A DNA stretch of 64,000 bases from Luteimonas vadosa (GTDB lineage Bacteria; Pseudomonadota; Gammaproteobacteria; Xanthomonadales; Xanthomonadaceae): positions 310,001 through 374,000 of the forward strand of contig NZ_BAABJY010000002.1 in the NCBI RefSeq assembly GCF_039543545.1. The letters run 5' to 3'. The notes under the pieces are model-generated. The model made no database searches, was not told where the DNA came from, and saw only the letters and a list, made by a program, of their open reading frames with translations. Each line of letters begins with the position of its first letter. Positions within the stretch are counted from its first letter, which is position 1. A program made the position numbers and the translations under genes. Shown in pieces: positions 40,092 through 48,592 of this stretch.

Positions 40092-41159
40092 TCATGGCCC
40101 CCGAACGGCAGCACGGGGTGGCACCCCGTAATAGTCGCGATACCAGTCCACGAATCGCCGGACCCCGACTTCGATCGGCGTGGAAGGCGCGTAGCCCGTG
40201 TCCCGCTGCAATGCGCTGACCTCGGCATGGGTGTCCGGGACGTCGCCGGGTTGCAGGGGCAACATACGCATCTCGGCCTTCTTCCCCAGGCAATCTTCCA
40301 GGACCGCGATGTATCGCAGCAATTCGACCGGCTGGTCGTTGCCGATGTTGTACACGCGGTAGGGTGCGCTGGACGTCGCCGGCGTCGGGGCCATGGGATC
40401 GTACGCGGGGTCCCCCTGGGGCGGCCGGTCCAGCGTGCGGATCACTCCCTCGACGATGTCATCGATGTAGGTGAAGTCGCGTCGATGGCGGCCATGGTTG
40501 AAGACCTCGATGGGCTCGCCCGCGAGGATCTTGCGCGTGAACAGGAACAGCGCCATGTCCGGGCGTCCCCACGGGCCATAGACGGTGAAGAACCGCAGGC
40601 CGGTCGTCGGCATGCCGTAGAGGTGGCTGTAGGTGTGTGCCATCAGCTCGTTCGCCTTCTTGCTGGCCGCGTACAGGCTGACCGGATGGTCGACGTTGTC
40701 CTCCACGGAGAAGGGTAACTTTCGATTGGCGCCGTAGACCGAGCTGGAGGACGCGTACACCAGGTGCTCGATGCCGTGGTAGCGGCAGCACTCGAGGATG
40801 TTGAGGAAGCCGACGATGTTGCTTTCGACGTAGGCGTGCGGGTTTTGCAGCGAATAGCGCACCCCGGCCTGCGCTGCGAGGTTCACCACCCGCTGCGGCG
40901 CGAATTCCTTGAACACGGCCTCGAGCGCGCCCCGGTCGGACAGCGGGGCCTTGGTGAACCCGAATCCGTCGCGGCCCTGCAGTCGCCCCAGGCGCGCTTG
41001 CTTCAGGGTGGGGTCGTAGTAGTCGTTGATGTCGTCGAACCCATGCACGAGGTCGCCGCGCTCCAGCAGGCGTTCGCTCAGCCTCGCGCCGATGAAACCC
41101 GCGGCACCGGTCACGAGCACCCGCGTCGCCCCAGGTCCCTGCGTCCGCTCGCTGGTCAC
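40092..41159 (-). CDS. NAD-dependent UDP-sugar 4-epimerase (UDP-glucuronate type)
   Basis: A 355-residue extended SDR enzyme. NAD site VTGAAGFIG, the N-D-Y-Y-D segment typical of UDP-glucuronate 4-epimerases (DDINDYYDP), ASSSSVYG with catalytic Ser, and the Y-x-x-x-K motif in LYAASKKANE. It probably interconverts UDP-uronic acids for a surface polysaccharide. The GTG start (41159) overlaps the stop of the dehydrogenase gene, so the two act as a pair: oxidation of a UDP-sugar to the uronate, then 4-epimerisation. No glycosyltransferase or polymerase genes are adjacent. Confidence 0.87.
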   Translation of the reverse strand: MTSERTQGPGATRVLVTGAAGFIGARLSERLLERGDLVHGFDDINDYYDPTLKQARLGRLQGRDGFGFTKAPLSDRGALEAVFKEFAPQRVVNLAAQAGVRYSLQNPHAYVESNIVGFLNILECCRYHGIEHLVYASSSSVYGANRKLPFSVEDNVDHPVSLYAASKKANELMAHTYSHLYGMPTTGLRFFTVYGPWGRPDMALFLFTRKILAGEPIEVFNHGRHRRDFTYIDDIVEGVIRTLDRPPQGDPAYDPMAPTPATSSAPYRVYNIGNDQPVELLRYIAVLEDCLGKKAEMRMLPLQPGDVPDTHAEVSALQRDTGYAPSTPIEVGVRRFVDWYRDYYGVPPRAAVRGP

Positions 41160-42451
41160 AGCTGCCCGTCGCTGGCGTCTTTCGGCAACGCCCGCTTCAC
41201 GTCGAACAGGACCGCGCCGGGCTTGCCGAAAGCACGGATGCGTTCCGCGCCAAGCTCCGCGAATTCCCTGTGCGCGACGGCCAGCACGATGGCGTCGTAG
41301 ACCCCGCATTCCGGATCAGCCAGCAAGTCGATGCCGTACGTCTCGCGGGCCTCCTGCGCGCTCACCCATGGATCGTGCACGTCGACCGCTGCGTTGTACG
41401 CCTGCAGTTCCTCGATGATGTCAACCACCTGTGTATTGCGCAGGTCCGGGCAGTTCTCCTTGAAGGACAAACCCAGCACCAGCACCCTGGGACTCGCCAC
41501 GGCCATGCCCCGCTGGCTGACGAGGCGCGCGACGCGCCGGCCGACATGGCTTCCCATCCCGTCGTTGATCCGCCGGCCCGCGAGGATCATCTCCGGGTGG
41601 TACCCGATCTGCTGCGCCTTGTGCGTCAGGTAGTAAGGGTCCACGCCGATGCAGTGACCGCCGACCAGCCCGGGGCGGAAGGGGAGGAAGTTCCACTTCG
41701 TTCCCGCGGCTTCGAGCACTTCCTCGCTGTCGATCTGCAGGCGGTTGAAGATCATGGCCAGTTCGTTGATCAGCGCGATGTTCACGTCGCGCTGGACGTT
41801 CTCGATGACCTTCGCGGCTTCCGCGACGCGGATCGTGGACGTGCGATGGGTGCCTGCCTTGACGACCTTGCGGTAAAGCCGGTCGACGAACTCGGCCGCT
41901 TCCGGCGTCGATCCGGAGGTGAGCTTCAGGATGTTCTCCAGGCGGTGTTCCCGGTCCCCGGGGTTGATCCGCTCCGGACTATATCCCGCGTAGAAGTCCC
42001 GGTTGAAGCAGAGCCCGGATTCGCTCTCGATGATCGGCACGCAGACTTCCTCCGTGGCGCCGGGATACACGGTGGATTCGTAGATCGCGATCCCGCCCCG
42101 CCGGATCGCCGCGCCGACGGTGCGGCTGGCCGACTCCAGGGGGCGGAGGTCCGGACGCTTGAACTCGTCGATCGGCGTCGGCACGGTGACGATGAAGACG
42201 TTGCAGCCTGCCAACGCCGACGGGTCGCAGGACAGCTCGAGAAGGTCAGCGTCGCGCAATTCCGCCTCGGCGACTTCGCGCGTGTGGTCGTGGTGCCGGC
42301 GCAGCTCATCGATCCGCTGGGCGTTGATGTCGAAGCCGATCGTGGGGAAATGCTTGCCGAAGGCTGCCGCCAACGGCAGTCCCACGTAGCCCAGGCCAAC
42401 GATGGCGATGCGGATGTGCTCCGGTGCGGGCAGCGGCGCTTCTGTGGTCAT
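41156..42451 (-). CDS. UDP-N-acetyl-hexosamine 6-dehydrogenase (TviB/WbpO-like)
   Basis: A 431-residue nucleotide-sugar dehydrogenase. The N-terminal Rossmann domain has GLGYVGLP (G19-x-G21-x-x-G24). The centre has the catalytic Cys in GGHCIGVDPYY (about 276), with STVYPGATEEV and GYSPERINPGD before it, and the C-terminal UDP-binding domain has GLSFKENCPDLRNT. This pattern fits the Vi-antigen TviB/WbpO group acting on UDP-GlcNAc or UDP-GalNAc rather than UDP-glucose dehydrogenase. It is translationally coupled to the epimerase. ATG 42451 is the likely start; the ribosome site is weak. Confidence 0.87.
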   Translation of the reverse strand: MTTEAPLPAPEHIRIAIVGLGYVGLPLAAAFGKHFPTIGFDINAQRIDELRRHHDHTREVAEAELRDADLLELSCDPSALAGCNVFIVTVPTPIDEFKRPDLRPLESASRTVGAAIRRGGIAIYESTVYPGATEEVCVPIIESESGLCFNRDFYAGYSPERINPGDREHRLENILKLTSGSTPEAAEFVDRLYRKVVKAGTHRTSTIRVAEAAKVIENVQRDVNIALINELAMIFNRLQIDSEEVLEAAGTKWNFLPFRPGLVGGHCIGVDPYYLTHKAQQIGYHPEMILAGRRINDGMGSHVGRRVARLVSQRGMAVASPRVLVLGLSFKENCPDLRNTQVVDIIEELQAYNAAVDVHDPWVSAQEARETYGIDLLADPECGVYDAIVLAVAHREFAELGAERIRAFGKPGAVLFDVKRALPKDASDGQL

Positions 42452-42678
42452 CGCGAGGGCAAGGTCCTTGAGGTGGTCTTTGGTGTCCGCGGCAGACGAG
42501 ACAGTGCGGGTCCCTTCGGGATCCGGCATCTTGCCGGCGCCGGTTGCGTCGTCGAAGCCCGGTACGTTAGCACCGGTCCCGTGCCCGGTCGTCCGAGGCG
42601 CCTTCGCGATGATGCCCCCGTGGACCGACATTCCCCGGGACGTTGGCCAATTCGGGTTCCTCGCACCGGCGGATGCAC

Positions 42679-43500
42679 TCAGCTGCCCGCGATGGCCTTG
42701 AAGTGGTCCAGCACCAGCACCTCGCCGCGCCCGGGCCGATAGCCGAGGTTCAGGCCCGCCGCCACGTACTCGATCGCCGCCTGGCAGGCCGCCGGCAATG
42801 CCATGCCGCGGCTCAGGCCCGCCGCGACCGCCGCCGCCAGCGTGCAGCCGGTGCCGTGCGCCTCGACCGCCAGGCGCGCGTGTTCCGACGCGAAGTCCGC
42901 CTCCCCGTCGGCGAATCGATCGACGACCCTGGTTCCTTCGTCGAGGTGGCCGCCCTTGAGCAGCACCGCGCGCGCACCCAGGCCGCGCAGCTTGCCGATG
43001 GCATCGCGTGCGGCGTCGGCGTCGGCGATGGGCATCCCGAGCAGGAGCTCGGCTTCGGGGATGTTCGGGGTGACCAGGGTCGCGAGCGGCAGCAGGCGCG
43101 CGCACAGCGCATGCCTCGCATCGTCCTCGAGCAAGCTCGCGCCCGAGGTCGCGACCATCACCGGGTCCAGGACCACGTGGCGGGGACGATGGTGCTCGAG
43201 GGCATCGGCCACGGCGTCGATCACGGCGGCGTTGGCCAGCATGCCGAGCTTGATCGCCCCGATGTCGAAATCCTCGAAGCAGGCGTCGATCTGCGCGCGC
43301 AGGAACGCCGGCGGAGGGACGTGCACCGCGCTGACCCCGCGCGTGTGCTGGGCGGTCAGCGCGGTGATCGCGGACAAGCCATGCACGCCATGCGCGACGA
43401 AGGTCTTGAGGTCGGCCTGGATGCCCGCGCCGCCGCCGGAGTCGGAGCCGGCGATCGTCAGGGCGCAGGGAGGCTTTCGTCGCGCGGGCATGCCGGCCAT
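42679..43500 (-). CDS. thiD: Hydroxymethylpyrimidine (phosphate) kinase ThiD
   Basis: A 273-residue ribokinase-fold kinase that phosphorylates HMP and HMP-P in thiamine synthesis. It has ALTIAGSDSGGGAGIQADLKT at the start, VLDPVMVATSG and the anion-hole motif AHGTGCTLAAA. GGGG lies 8 nt before ATG 43500. It is 11 bp downstream of the phoH2-like gene on the same strand. No TPP riboswitch is visible upstream. The 227 bp below it (42452-42678) are free of genes and precede the dehydrogenase. Confidence 0.92.
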   Translation of the reverse strand: MAGMPARRKPPCALTIAGSDSGGGAGIQADLKTFVAHGVHGLSAITALTAQHTRGVSAVHVPPPAFLRAQIDACFEDFDIGAIKLGMLANAAVIDAVADALEHHRPRHVVLDPVMVATSGASLLEDDARHALCARLLPLATLVTPNIPEAELLLGMPIADADAARDAIGKLRGLGARAVLLKGGHLDEGTRVVDRFADGEADFASEHARLAVEAHGTGCTLAAAVAAGLSRGMALPAACQAAIEYVAAGLNLGYRPGRGEVLVLDHFKAIAGS

Positions 43501-43511
43501 TGTAGGCCCCG

Positions 43512-44912
43512 CTACAGGACCTCGGAGGCGTAGTCGGCCAGGCGAGATCGTTCGCCCCGGCGCAGGGTGACGTGGGCGCTGTGTTCCCAGGACTTGAACC
43601 GGTCCACTGCATACGTGAGGCCGGAGGTCGTCTCGGTGAGGTAGGGCGTGTCGATCTGCTCGACGTTGCCCAGGCAGACGATCTTGGTGCCCGGGCCGGC
43701 CCGGGTGACCAGGGTCTTCATCTGCTTGGGCGTCAGGTTCTGCGCCTCGTCCAGGATCAGGTAACGGTTGAGGAAGGTGCGTCCGCGCATGAAGTTCAGC
43801 GAGCGGATCTTGATCCGCGAGGCAAGCAGGTCGTTGGTCGCCGCGCGTCCCCAGCTGCCGCCTTCCTTGTTGCTGGGCATGAGCACCTCGAGGTTGTCGG
43901 TCAGTGCGCCCATCCAGGGCGTCATCTTTTCCTCTTCCGTGCCGGGCAGGAAGCCGATGTCGTCGCCGACGCTGACCGTGGCGCGGGTCATGATGATCTC
44001 CCGGTAACGCTGCGCATCCATGGTCTGGGCCAGGCCTGCGGCCAGCGCCAGCAGGGTCTTGCCGGTGCCTGCGGTGCCCAGCAGGGTGACGAAGTCGATG
44101 TCCGGGTCCATCAGGGCGTTGAGCGCGAAGTTCTGCTCGCGGTTGCGGGCCAGGATGCCCCACACCGCGTGCTGGTTGCTGCGGTAGTCATCGACGATCT
44201 GCAAGGTGGCACGGCCGTCCTCGACCTTCGCCACGCGCAGTTCCGCTTCCTCGTCTCCCGGCAGGTACAGGAACTGGTTGGGATGCCAGTCGTCGTCCGT
44301 CTCGAGCTGGACTTCGTAAAAGGTTCGGCCCTTGTCGGTCCACGACTTGAGGTCGGTTCCGTAGCGCTGCCAGAAATCCTCCGGAAGCGGCGTGGCACCG
44401 GTGTACAGCAGGCTGAAATCGTCGAGTGCGCGGTCGTTCTCGTAGTCCTCAGAGGCGATGCCCGCGATCGCAGCCTTGATCCGGAGGTTGATGTCCTTGG
44501 ACACGAACACCACCCGGGCACCCGGCTCGGCGGCCTTCAGCGCGATGATGGCGTCGATGATGTCGTTGTCGGGCTTGTCTTCGGTCGCCCGCTTGCGCGT
44601 ATCGAGCGCCGCGGTCTGGAAGCGCAGCCGCCCGATGCTTTCGACGCCGCGCAGCTGCAGGCCGTTGGGCGGCTCCAGCACCAGGCCCGAGGCGATCTTG
44701 TCGGCCCCCTGCGCCTCGATGAGTTCGTTGATGAAGCGGCTGACCTGCCGTGCATTGCGGCTGGCTTCTGAATTACCCTTCTTGCCGTTGTCCAGTTCCT
44801 CGATGACCTGCATCGGCAGGAAGACATCGTGCTCCTCGAACTTGAACAACGCGGTCGGATCGTGCATCAGCACATTGGTGTCGAGCACGTGGATCCGCTT
44901 GCCTTTGGTCAT
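43512..44912 (-). CDS. PhoH2-type PIN-domain RNase / PhoH ATPase fusion
   Basis: A 466-residue two-domain protein. An N-terminal PIN nuclease domain (HVLDTNVLMHDP..., acidic residues including the D-N-D-I-I-D stretch) is followed by a PhoH ATPase domain with Walker A GTAGTGKT (about 280), Walker B YLILDEAQN and GLGNVEQID-like sequence. Mycobacterial PhoH2 with this layout is an ATP-dependent RNA helicase and RNase. CAGGAAC precedes ATG 44912. It lies between bcp and thiD; the role in this organism is inferred. Confidence 0.9.
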   Translation of the reverse strand: MTKGKRIHVLDTNVLMHDPTALFKFEEHDVFLPMQVIEELDNGKKGNSEASRNARQVSRFINELIEAQGADKIASGLVLEPPNGLQLRGVESIGRLRFQTAALDTRKRATEDKPDNDIIDAIIALKAAEPGARVVFVSKDINLRIKAAIAGIASEDYENDRALDDFSLLYTGATPLPEDFWQRYGTDLKSWTDKGRTFYEVQLETDDDWHPNQFLYLPGDEEAELRVAKVEDGRATLQIVDDYRSNQHAVWGILARNREQNFALNALMDPDIDFVTLLGTAGTGKTLLALAAGLAQTMDAQRYREIIMTRATVSVGDDIGFLPGTEEEKMTPWMGALTDNLEVLMPSNKEGGSWGRAATNDLLASRIKIRSLNFMRGRTFLNRYLILDEAQNLTPKQMKTLVTRAGPGTKIVCLGNVEQIDTPYLTETTSGLTYAVDRFKSWEHSAHVTLRRGERSRLADYASEVL

Positions 44913-45012
44913 CGCTTGTTCCTGTGCGGGTGGATCGGTTGGGGCCACGGGCAGCGTCGATCCACCGGAACCCGCGGCGCGGGACGGTCGGTGGCCTGAC
45001 TGCGACGGTGTG

Positions 45013-45513
45013 TCACCGGGCCTGGGCCGCCTTGAGGGCGTCGAGGACGGCCTGGGCATGGCCGGCCACCTTGACCTTGCGCCATGCCTCGGCGATTCGA
45101 CCCTTGGGGTCGATGAGGAAGGTGCTGCGCTCGATCCCCATGACCTTGCGGCCGTACATGTTCTTTTCGCGGATCACGTCGAAGGCCCGGCACAAGGTCT
45201 CGTCCGGGTCGCTGGCGAGGGGGAACCGGAAACCCTGCTTGGCGCAGAAGTTGTCGTGGGACCTGACGGAGTCTCGGGACACGCCGAGGATGTCGGCGTC
45301 CAGCTTGCGGAACTTCGGCAGCAACGCGTTGAAGTCCAGGCCCTCGGTGGTGCAGCCGGGTGTGGCGTCCTTGGGGTAGAAGTACAGGACAAGCCAGCGG
45401 CCCCGGTAGTCGGAGAGCTTCGCGGACGCACCACCCGACAGGCTCAGTTCCGCTGCCGGCACCTGGTCGCCGGGCTGGAGGGGCGTGCCATCGCTCGTCT
45501 TCGCCTTGGCCAT
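45013..45513 (-). CDS. bcp: Thioredoxin-dependent peroxiredoxin BCP/PrxQ
   Basis: A 166-residue peroxiredoxin reducing H2O2 and organic peroxides. The peroxidatic Cys54 is in ATPGCTTEG. The E. coli resolving Cys five residues on is absent; instead Cys90 (DNFCAKQ) lies 36 residues downstream, matching the C48-C84 pair described for Xanthomonas BCP/PrxQ. It is 2 bp after gcvR in the same operon, as in E. coli. Confidence 0.95.
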   Translation of the reverse strand: MAKAKTSDGTPLQPGDQVPAAELSLSGGASAKLSDYRGRWLVLYFYPKDATPGCTTEGLDFNALLPKFRKLDADILGVSRDSVRSHDNFCAKQGFRFPLASDPDETLCRAFDVIREKNMYGRKVMGIERSTFLIDPKGRIAEAWRKVKVAGHAQAVLDALKAAQAR

Positions 45514-45515
45514 GC

Positions 45516-46163
45516 TCAGAACTTCATCGGGTCCATGATCGCGTCGAGGTTGAGGTGGTCGCAGAACTCCAGGAAGTCATCCCTGAGCGCGGCGATGTGC
45601 ATGTCCGACGGCACGCCGATGGTGACCTGCGCCGAGAACATGTCGGCCCCGGTCTGCATCGCGCGGTAGCGGGAACAGTGCAGGCTCTCGATGGTGATGC
45701 CCTGGCGATCGAAGAAATCGGCGAGCTGGAACAGGATGCCGGGCTTGTCGGAGGCAACCACCTCGACGATGTACGGCAGCAGGTTGGACTGGATCGGCTT
45801 GGGTCCGGTGCGGTACCAGATGAGCTTGAGGCCTTCCTCGCGCTCCAGCCGGGACAGCATCGCCTCCAGCTTCGCCACCGCATCCCAGGAGCCGATGGCG
45901 AGGGCGGAGACGGAGACGTCGCGACCCACGGTGGACAGGCGGGTGTCCACCAAGTTGCAGCCGCTGTCGGCGATCCGCCTGGACACGGCCAGCAGCGGCG
46001 AGGCCGGATGCGTCGTGTAGGCGTTGATCAGCAGGTAGTTCTCGTTCGGCGCTGGCCGGGCGGCGCTGTCGGGAGATGCAGGCGATTCGGTCAAGGCAGC
46101 GTCCGCGGGCGGAAAATCCGGAGTCTTGCTGTAGCTGCGAGGCTCCTGGGGTTCCGGGTGCAT
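45516..46163 (-). CDS. gcvR: Glycine cleavage system repressor GcvR (ACT-domain protein)
   Basis: A 215-residue protein with a polar N-terminal extension (about 1-45) and two ACT domains (about 47-125 and 135-215, e.g. YIVEVVASDKPGILFQLADFF). In E. coli, GcvR binds GcvA to repress gcvTHP when glycine is low. The gene order bcp-gcvR divergent from dapA-bamC is that of E. coli, which supports orthology. ATG 46163 is the best start; an upstream frame extends further but runs toward dapA. Confidence 0.85.
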   Translation of the reverse strand: MHPEPQEPRSYSKTPDFPPADAALTESPASPDSAARPAPNENYLLINAYTTHPASPLLAVSRRIADSGCNLVDTRLSTVGRDVSVSALAIGSWDAVAKLEAMLSRLEREEGLKLIWYRTGPKPIQSNLLPYIVEVVASDKPGILFQLADFFDRQGITIESLHCSRYRAMQTGADMFSAQVTIGVPSDMHIAALRDDFLEFCDHLNLDAIMDPMKF

Positions 46164-46349
46164 CCTGGTGCCGCGGATGCATCGCAACTGGATCAAGGGC
46201 CTGCGTGCAGCCAGCATACTTGCCCGTGCTTCGAAGCCGCAAGTAAGATCGGCCGGGTCCAGGGCGTGCCGGCTCATGTACCCTTGGAAGCCGACCCGGC
46301 GCGTCGGGATCGAACCCCGGCGCCCTCAATTTCCCCACGGATCAGAGAC

Positions 46350-47255
46350 TTGCAACTCTCCGGCAGCATCACCGCGCTGGCGACGCCGTTCACGGCCGCC
46401 GGTGAACTCGATCTCGACGCCTGGCGTCGGCTGCTCGCCATGCAGCTGGCAGCCGGGACGCAGGGCGTGGTCGTCGCCGGTTCGACCGGCGAAGCGGCCT
46501 CCCTGTACGACAGCGAGTACGACGCCCTGCTGAGGATCGCGGTCGAGATGCTCGGGGGACGGCTCCCCGTGCTGGCGGGCACCGGCCTGGCGAATACGTC
46601 CAAGACCGTCGAGCAGACCCGCCGGGCGCGGGCCGTCGGCGCGGATGCCGCGCTGGTGGTGACGCCACCCTACGTACGCCCGACCCAGGCAGGGCTGGTG
46701 GCGCACTACAGGGAGGTCGCCGACGACGGCGCCTTGCCCGTGGTGCTCTACAACGTGCCCGGCCGCACCGGCACCGACCTGCTGCCTGAGACGGTGGCCG
46801 AGCTGGCGGGCCATCAGCGCATCGTCGGCATCAAGGAAGCGCGCAGCGAACCCGAGCGCATGCAGGCCTTGCTCGCGCTGCGTCGCGATGGGTTCGCCGT
46901 GCTCAGCGGCGACGACCCCACGGCCGCCCGCGCCCTGCTCGCAGGCGCCGATGGGGTGATCTCGGTGGTCTCCAATGTCATCCCGGGGGCATTCCGCCGA
47001 CTCTGCGACCTGGGGCGCGAAGGCGCCGTCGAACAGGCCGAACGATGGGATGCCGGCTTGCGCGAGATCTACGACTTCGCCGGCATCGAGCCGAACCCGA
47101 TCCCGGTAAAGGCCATCCTCCAGCAGCTGGGCTTCGGTCATGGCTTGCGCCTGCCGCTGACCACGCTGGATCCCGTGCATGCCGAGGCCGCCGCCCGCCT
47201 TGCCGCGCGCGTCCGTACACTTGAACAATCCTGCAGCGACGCCGCTGCAGCGTGA
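46350..47255 (+). CDS. dapA: 4-hydroxy-tetrahydrodipicolinate synthase
   Basis: A 301-residue DHDPS, the first lysine/diaminopimelate-branch enzyme, condensing pyruvate and aspartate semialdehyde. The Schiff-base Lys162 is in VGIKEAR, Tyr134 in VLYNVPGRTGTD (with Arg139), and Ser45-Thr46 in GSTGEA (usually TT). TTG 46350 is the only plausible start near the family N-terminus (LSGSITALATPF), with AGAG upstream. The bamC-like gene follows after 22 bp. Confidence 0.95.
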   Translation: MQLSGSITALATPFTAAGELDLDAWRRLLAMQLAAGTQGVVVAGSTGEAASLYDSEYDALLRIAVEMLGGRLPVLAGTGLANTSKTVEQTRRARAVGADAALVVTPPYVRPTQAGLVAHYREVADDGALPVVLYNVPGRTGTDLLPETVAELAGHQRIVGIKEARSEPERMQALLALRRDGFAVLSGDDPTAARALLAGADGVISVVSNVIPGAFRRLCDLGREGAVEQAERWDAGLREIYDFAGIEPNPIPVKAILQQLGFGHGLRLPLTTLDPVHAEAAARLAARVRTLEQSCSDAAAA

Positions 47256-47277
47256 ATCCACTCGCAGGAGAGTAGCG

Positions 47278-47796
47278 ATGCCGTCCAACCCATTCCCGTA
47301 CCGCCCCCTGGTCATCGCCGCACTGGTCGTGGCGGTCGCAGGCGCCTCCGGCTGCAGCTGGTTCCGCAAGGGCAGCACGCTCTATCGCGAAAGCCCGGAG
47401 AACAGGCCGCTCGAGGTGCCGCCCGACCTGGATCGCCCGAACACCGACAGTGCGATGAAGATGCCGCCGGGCGGCGGGTCCGTGTCGCGTTCGAGCATGT
47501 CGGCTCCCGCGGCGACCGCCGCCGGCAACACCGGCTTCACCGTCGAGGGCGAGCGCGACGCCGTGTTCGACCGGCTCGGCACCGCGCTGGCGGGGATCGA
47601 GGGGGTGACCGTGGTGACCCGCGCGCAGCTCCTGGGCAGCTTCGACATCGACTATCGCGGCAGCAAGTTCCTGGTTCGCGTCGCCAAGGCCGAAGGCGGT
47701 TCCTACGTCTCGGCGGTCGATCCGCGAGGACTACCCGCGACCGGCGAGGCGCCCGTCCAGCTCATGGCAGCGCTGAAGGCTGCGCTGGGAGGCTGA
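47278..47796 (+). CDS. BamC-like outer-membrane assembly lipoprotein
   Basis: A 172-residue lipoprotein with signal peptide and lipobox ASGC (Cys26), an extended Pro-rich N-terminus with PLEVPPDLDRP, and one compact alpha/beta domain (about 90-172). Position after dapA matches E. coli bamC (nlpB), which has two helix-grip domains in about 344 residues; this version seems to keep one. It would be part of, or accessory to, the BamABCDE complex. A GGAGAG ribosome site is present. Identification rests mainly on position and the VPPDL segment. Confidence 0.72.
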   Translation: MPSNPFPYRPLVIAALVVAVAGASGCSWFRKGSTLYRESPENRPLEVPPDLDRPNTDSAMKMPPGGGSVSRSSMSAPAATAAGNTGFTVEGERDAVFDRLGTALAGIEGVTVVTRAQLLGSFDIDYRGSKFLVRVAKAEGGSYVSAVDPRGLPATGEAPVQLMAALKAALGG

Positions 47797-47820
47797 CTCC
47801 CGGGCCATCGGGCAATGAAA

Positions 47821-47845
47821 AAGCGGGCGCCAATGGCGCCCGCTT
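47821..47845. terminator. Bidirectional terminator between the bamC-like gene and fdxA
   Basis: An 11-bp stem (AAGCGGGCGCC with GGCGCCCGCTT) with a 3-nt loop. On the minus strand the stem end plus flank gives a T5 run, serving fdxA; on the plus strand only TTTA follows. Confidence 0.85.
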
Positions 47846-47881
47846 TAGCGATCAGGCCGGTCGACCCGTGAAGGGCCCGCG

Positions 47882-48205
47882 TCAGCGCTCGAGCAAAGGC
47901 AGCTTGTCCGGCACGTTCTCCCACTGCTTGGCATCCGGCGGGCCATCCTTGCGGATGGTGATCACCGGCCAGGCCTTGGACAGCTCGGCATTCAGTGCGA
48001 CGAACGCTTCCTGGCCGGCCGGGACGTCGTCCTCCGGATAGATGGCGTTGATCGGGCACTCCGGCTCGCAGAGCGTGCAGTCGATGCACTCGTCGGGATC
48101 GATCACGAGGAAGTTCGGACCCTCGTGGAAGCAGTCCACCGGGCAGACTTCCACGCAGTCGGTGTACTTGCACTTGATGCAGTTCTCGGTGACGACGAAG
48201 GGCAT
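47882..48205 (-). CDS. fdxA: 7Fe ferredoxin FdxA
   Basis: A 107-residue ferredoxin with [3Fe-4S] and [4Fe-4S] sites. Cysteines are 9, 12, 17, 21 and 25 (CIKCKYTDCVEVCPVDC) and 40, 43, 46 and 50 (CIDCTLCEPECP). The long C-terminal extension is typical of the Azotobacter FdI type. It carries electrons at low potential; partners are not evident here. Confidence 0.95.
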   Translation of the reverse strand: MPFVVTENCIKCKYTDCVEVCPVDCFHEGPNFLVIDPDECIDCTLCEPECPINAIYPEDDVPAGQEAFVALNAELSKAWPVITIRKDGPPDAKQWENVPDKLPLLER

Positions 48206-48344
48206 GGCGGGCGATCCGGTGGAGGTGCGTCCCTAGTTTAGGGGCATCGGGCAACGTTGTCGCAGCAAGGGGCGCGACCCGGCATCGGCCTTGGCGGCCC
48301 GACGGCACCGAAACCTGGATAGGCCGCCGCCGAGGTGCTGCCAC

Positions 48345-48374
48345 GAAAAAGCCCGCGTCGTTGCCGACGCGGGC
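48345..48374 (-). terminator. Terminator of tRNA-Glu
   Basis: A 10-bp stem (GCCCGCGTCG with CGACGCGGGC) with a 4-nt loop, followed on the minus strand by five T residues, 10 nt after the tRNA. Confidence 0.88.
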
Positions 48375-48383
48375 TGCGGAATC

Positions 48384-48458
48384 TGGTACACCCTACGGGA
48401 TTCGAACCCGTGTTACCGGCGTGAGAGGCCAGCGTCCTAACCACTAGACGAAGGGTGC
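48384..48458 (-). tRNA. tRNA-Glu (anticodon CTC)
   Basis: A 75-nt minus-strand cloverleaf. The anticodon loop is CTCTCAC (CTC, reads GAG), T-arm ACGGGTTCGAATCCCGT, with an encoded CCA. The acceptor arms GCACCCT and AGGGTGT leave a G1-U72 wobble, with discriminator A. Confidence 0.92.
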
Positions 48459-48530
48459 GTGGGCCGCTGCCAAGGGCAGCTCCGGCGGAGTGGCCGGCTG
48501 CGCGAGGCCTTCGGGCAACGTGCAGCTTGC

Positions 48531-48539
48531 TAGTATAGC
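48531..48539. promoter_or_regulatory. Possible divergent promoter (tRNA-Glu / pcnB)
   Basis: The TAGTATAGC stretch gives TATACT on the minus strand, facing tRNA-Glu with a leader of about 65 nt, and TAGTAT on the plus strand, facing pcnB. The -35 regions are unclear. Confidence 0.45.
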
Positions 48540-48592
48540 AATGGACGGATGCCAAAGCGGGCAGACCGAAACGACTTTTTTGCCTGCGGCCG

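Noticed and set aside
42452..42678. A riboswitch or small gene between thiD and the dehydrogenase
   Set aside because: No conserved riboswitch element and no supported reading frame; it appears to be an ordinary promoter region.
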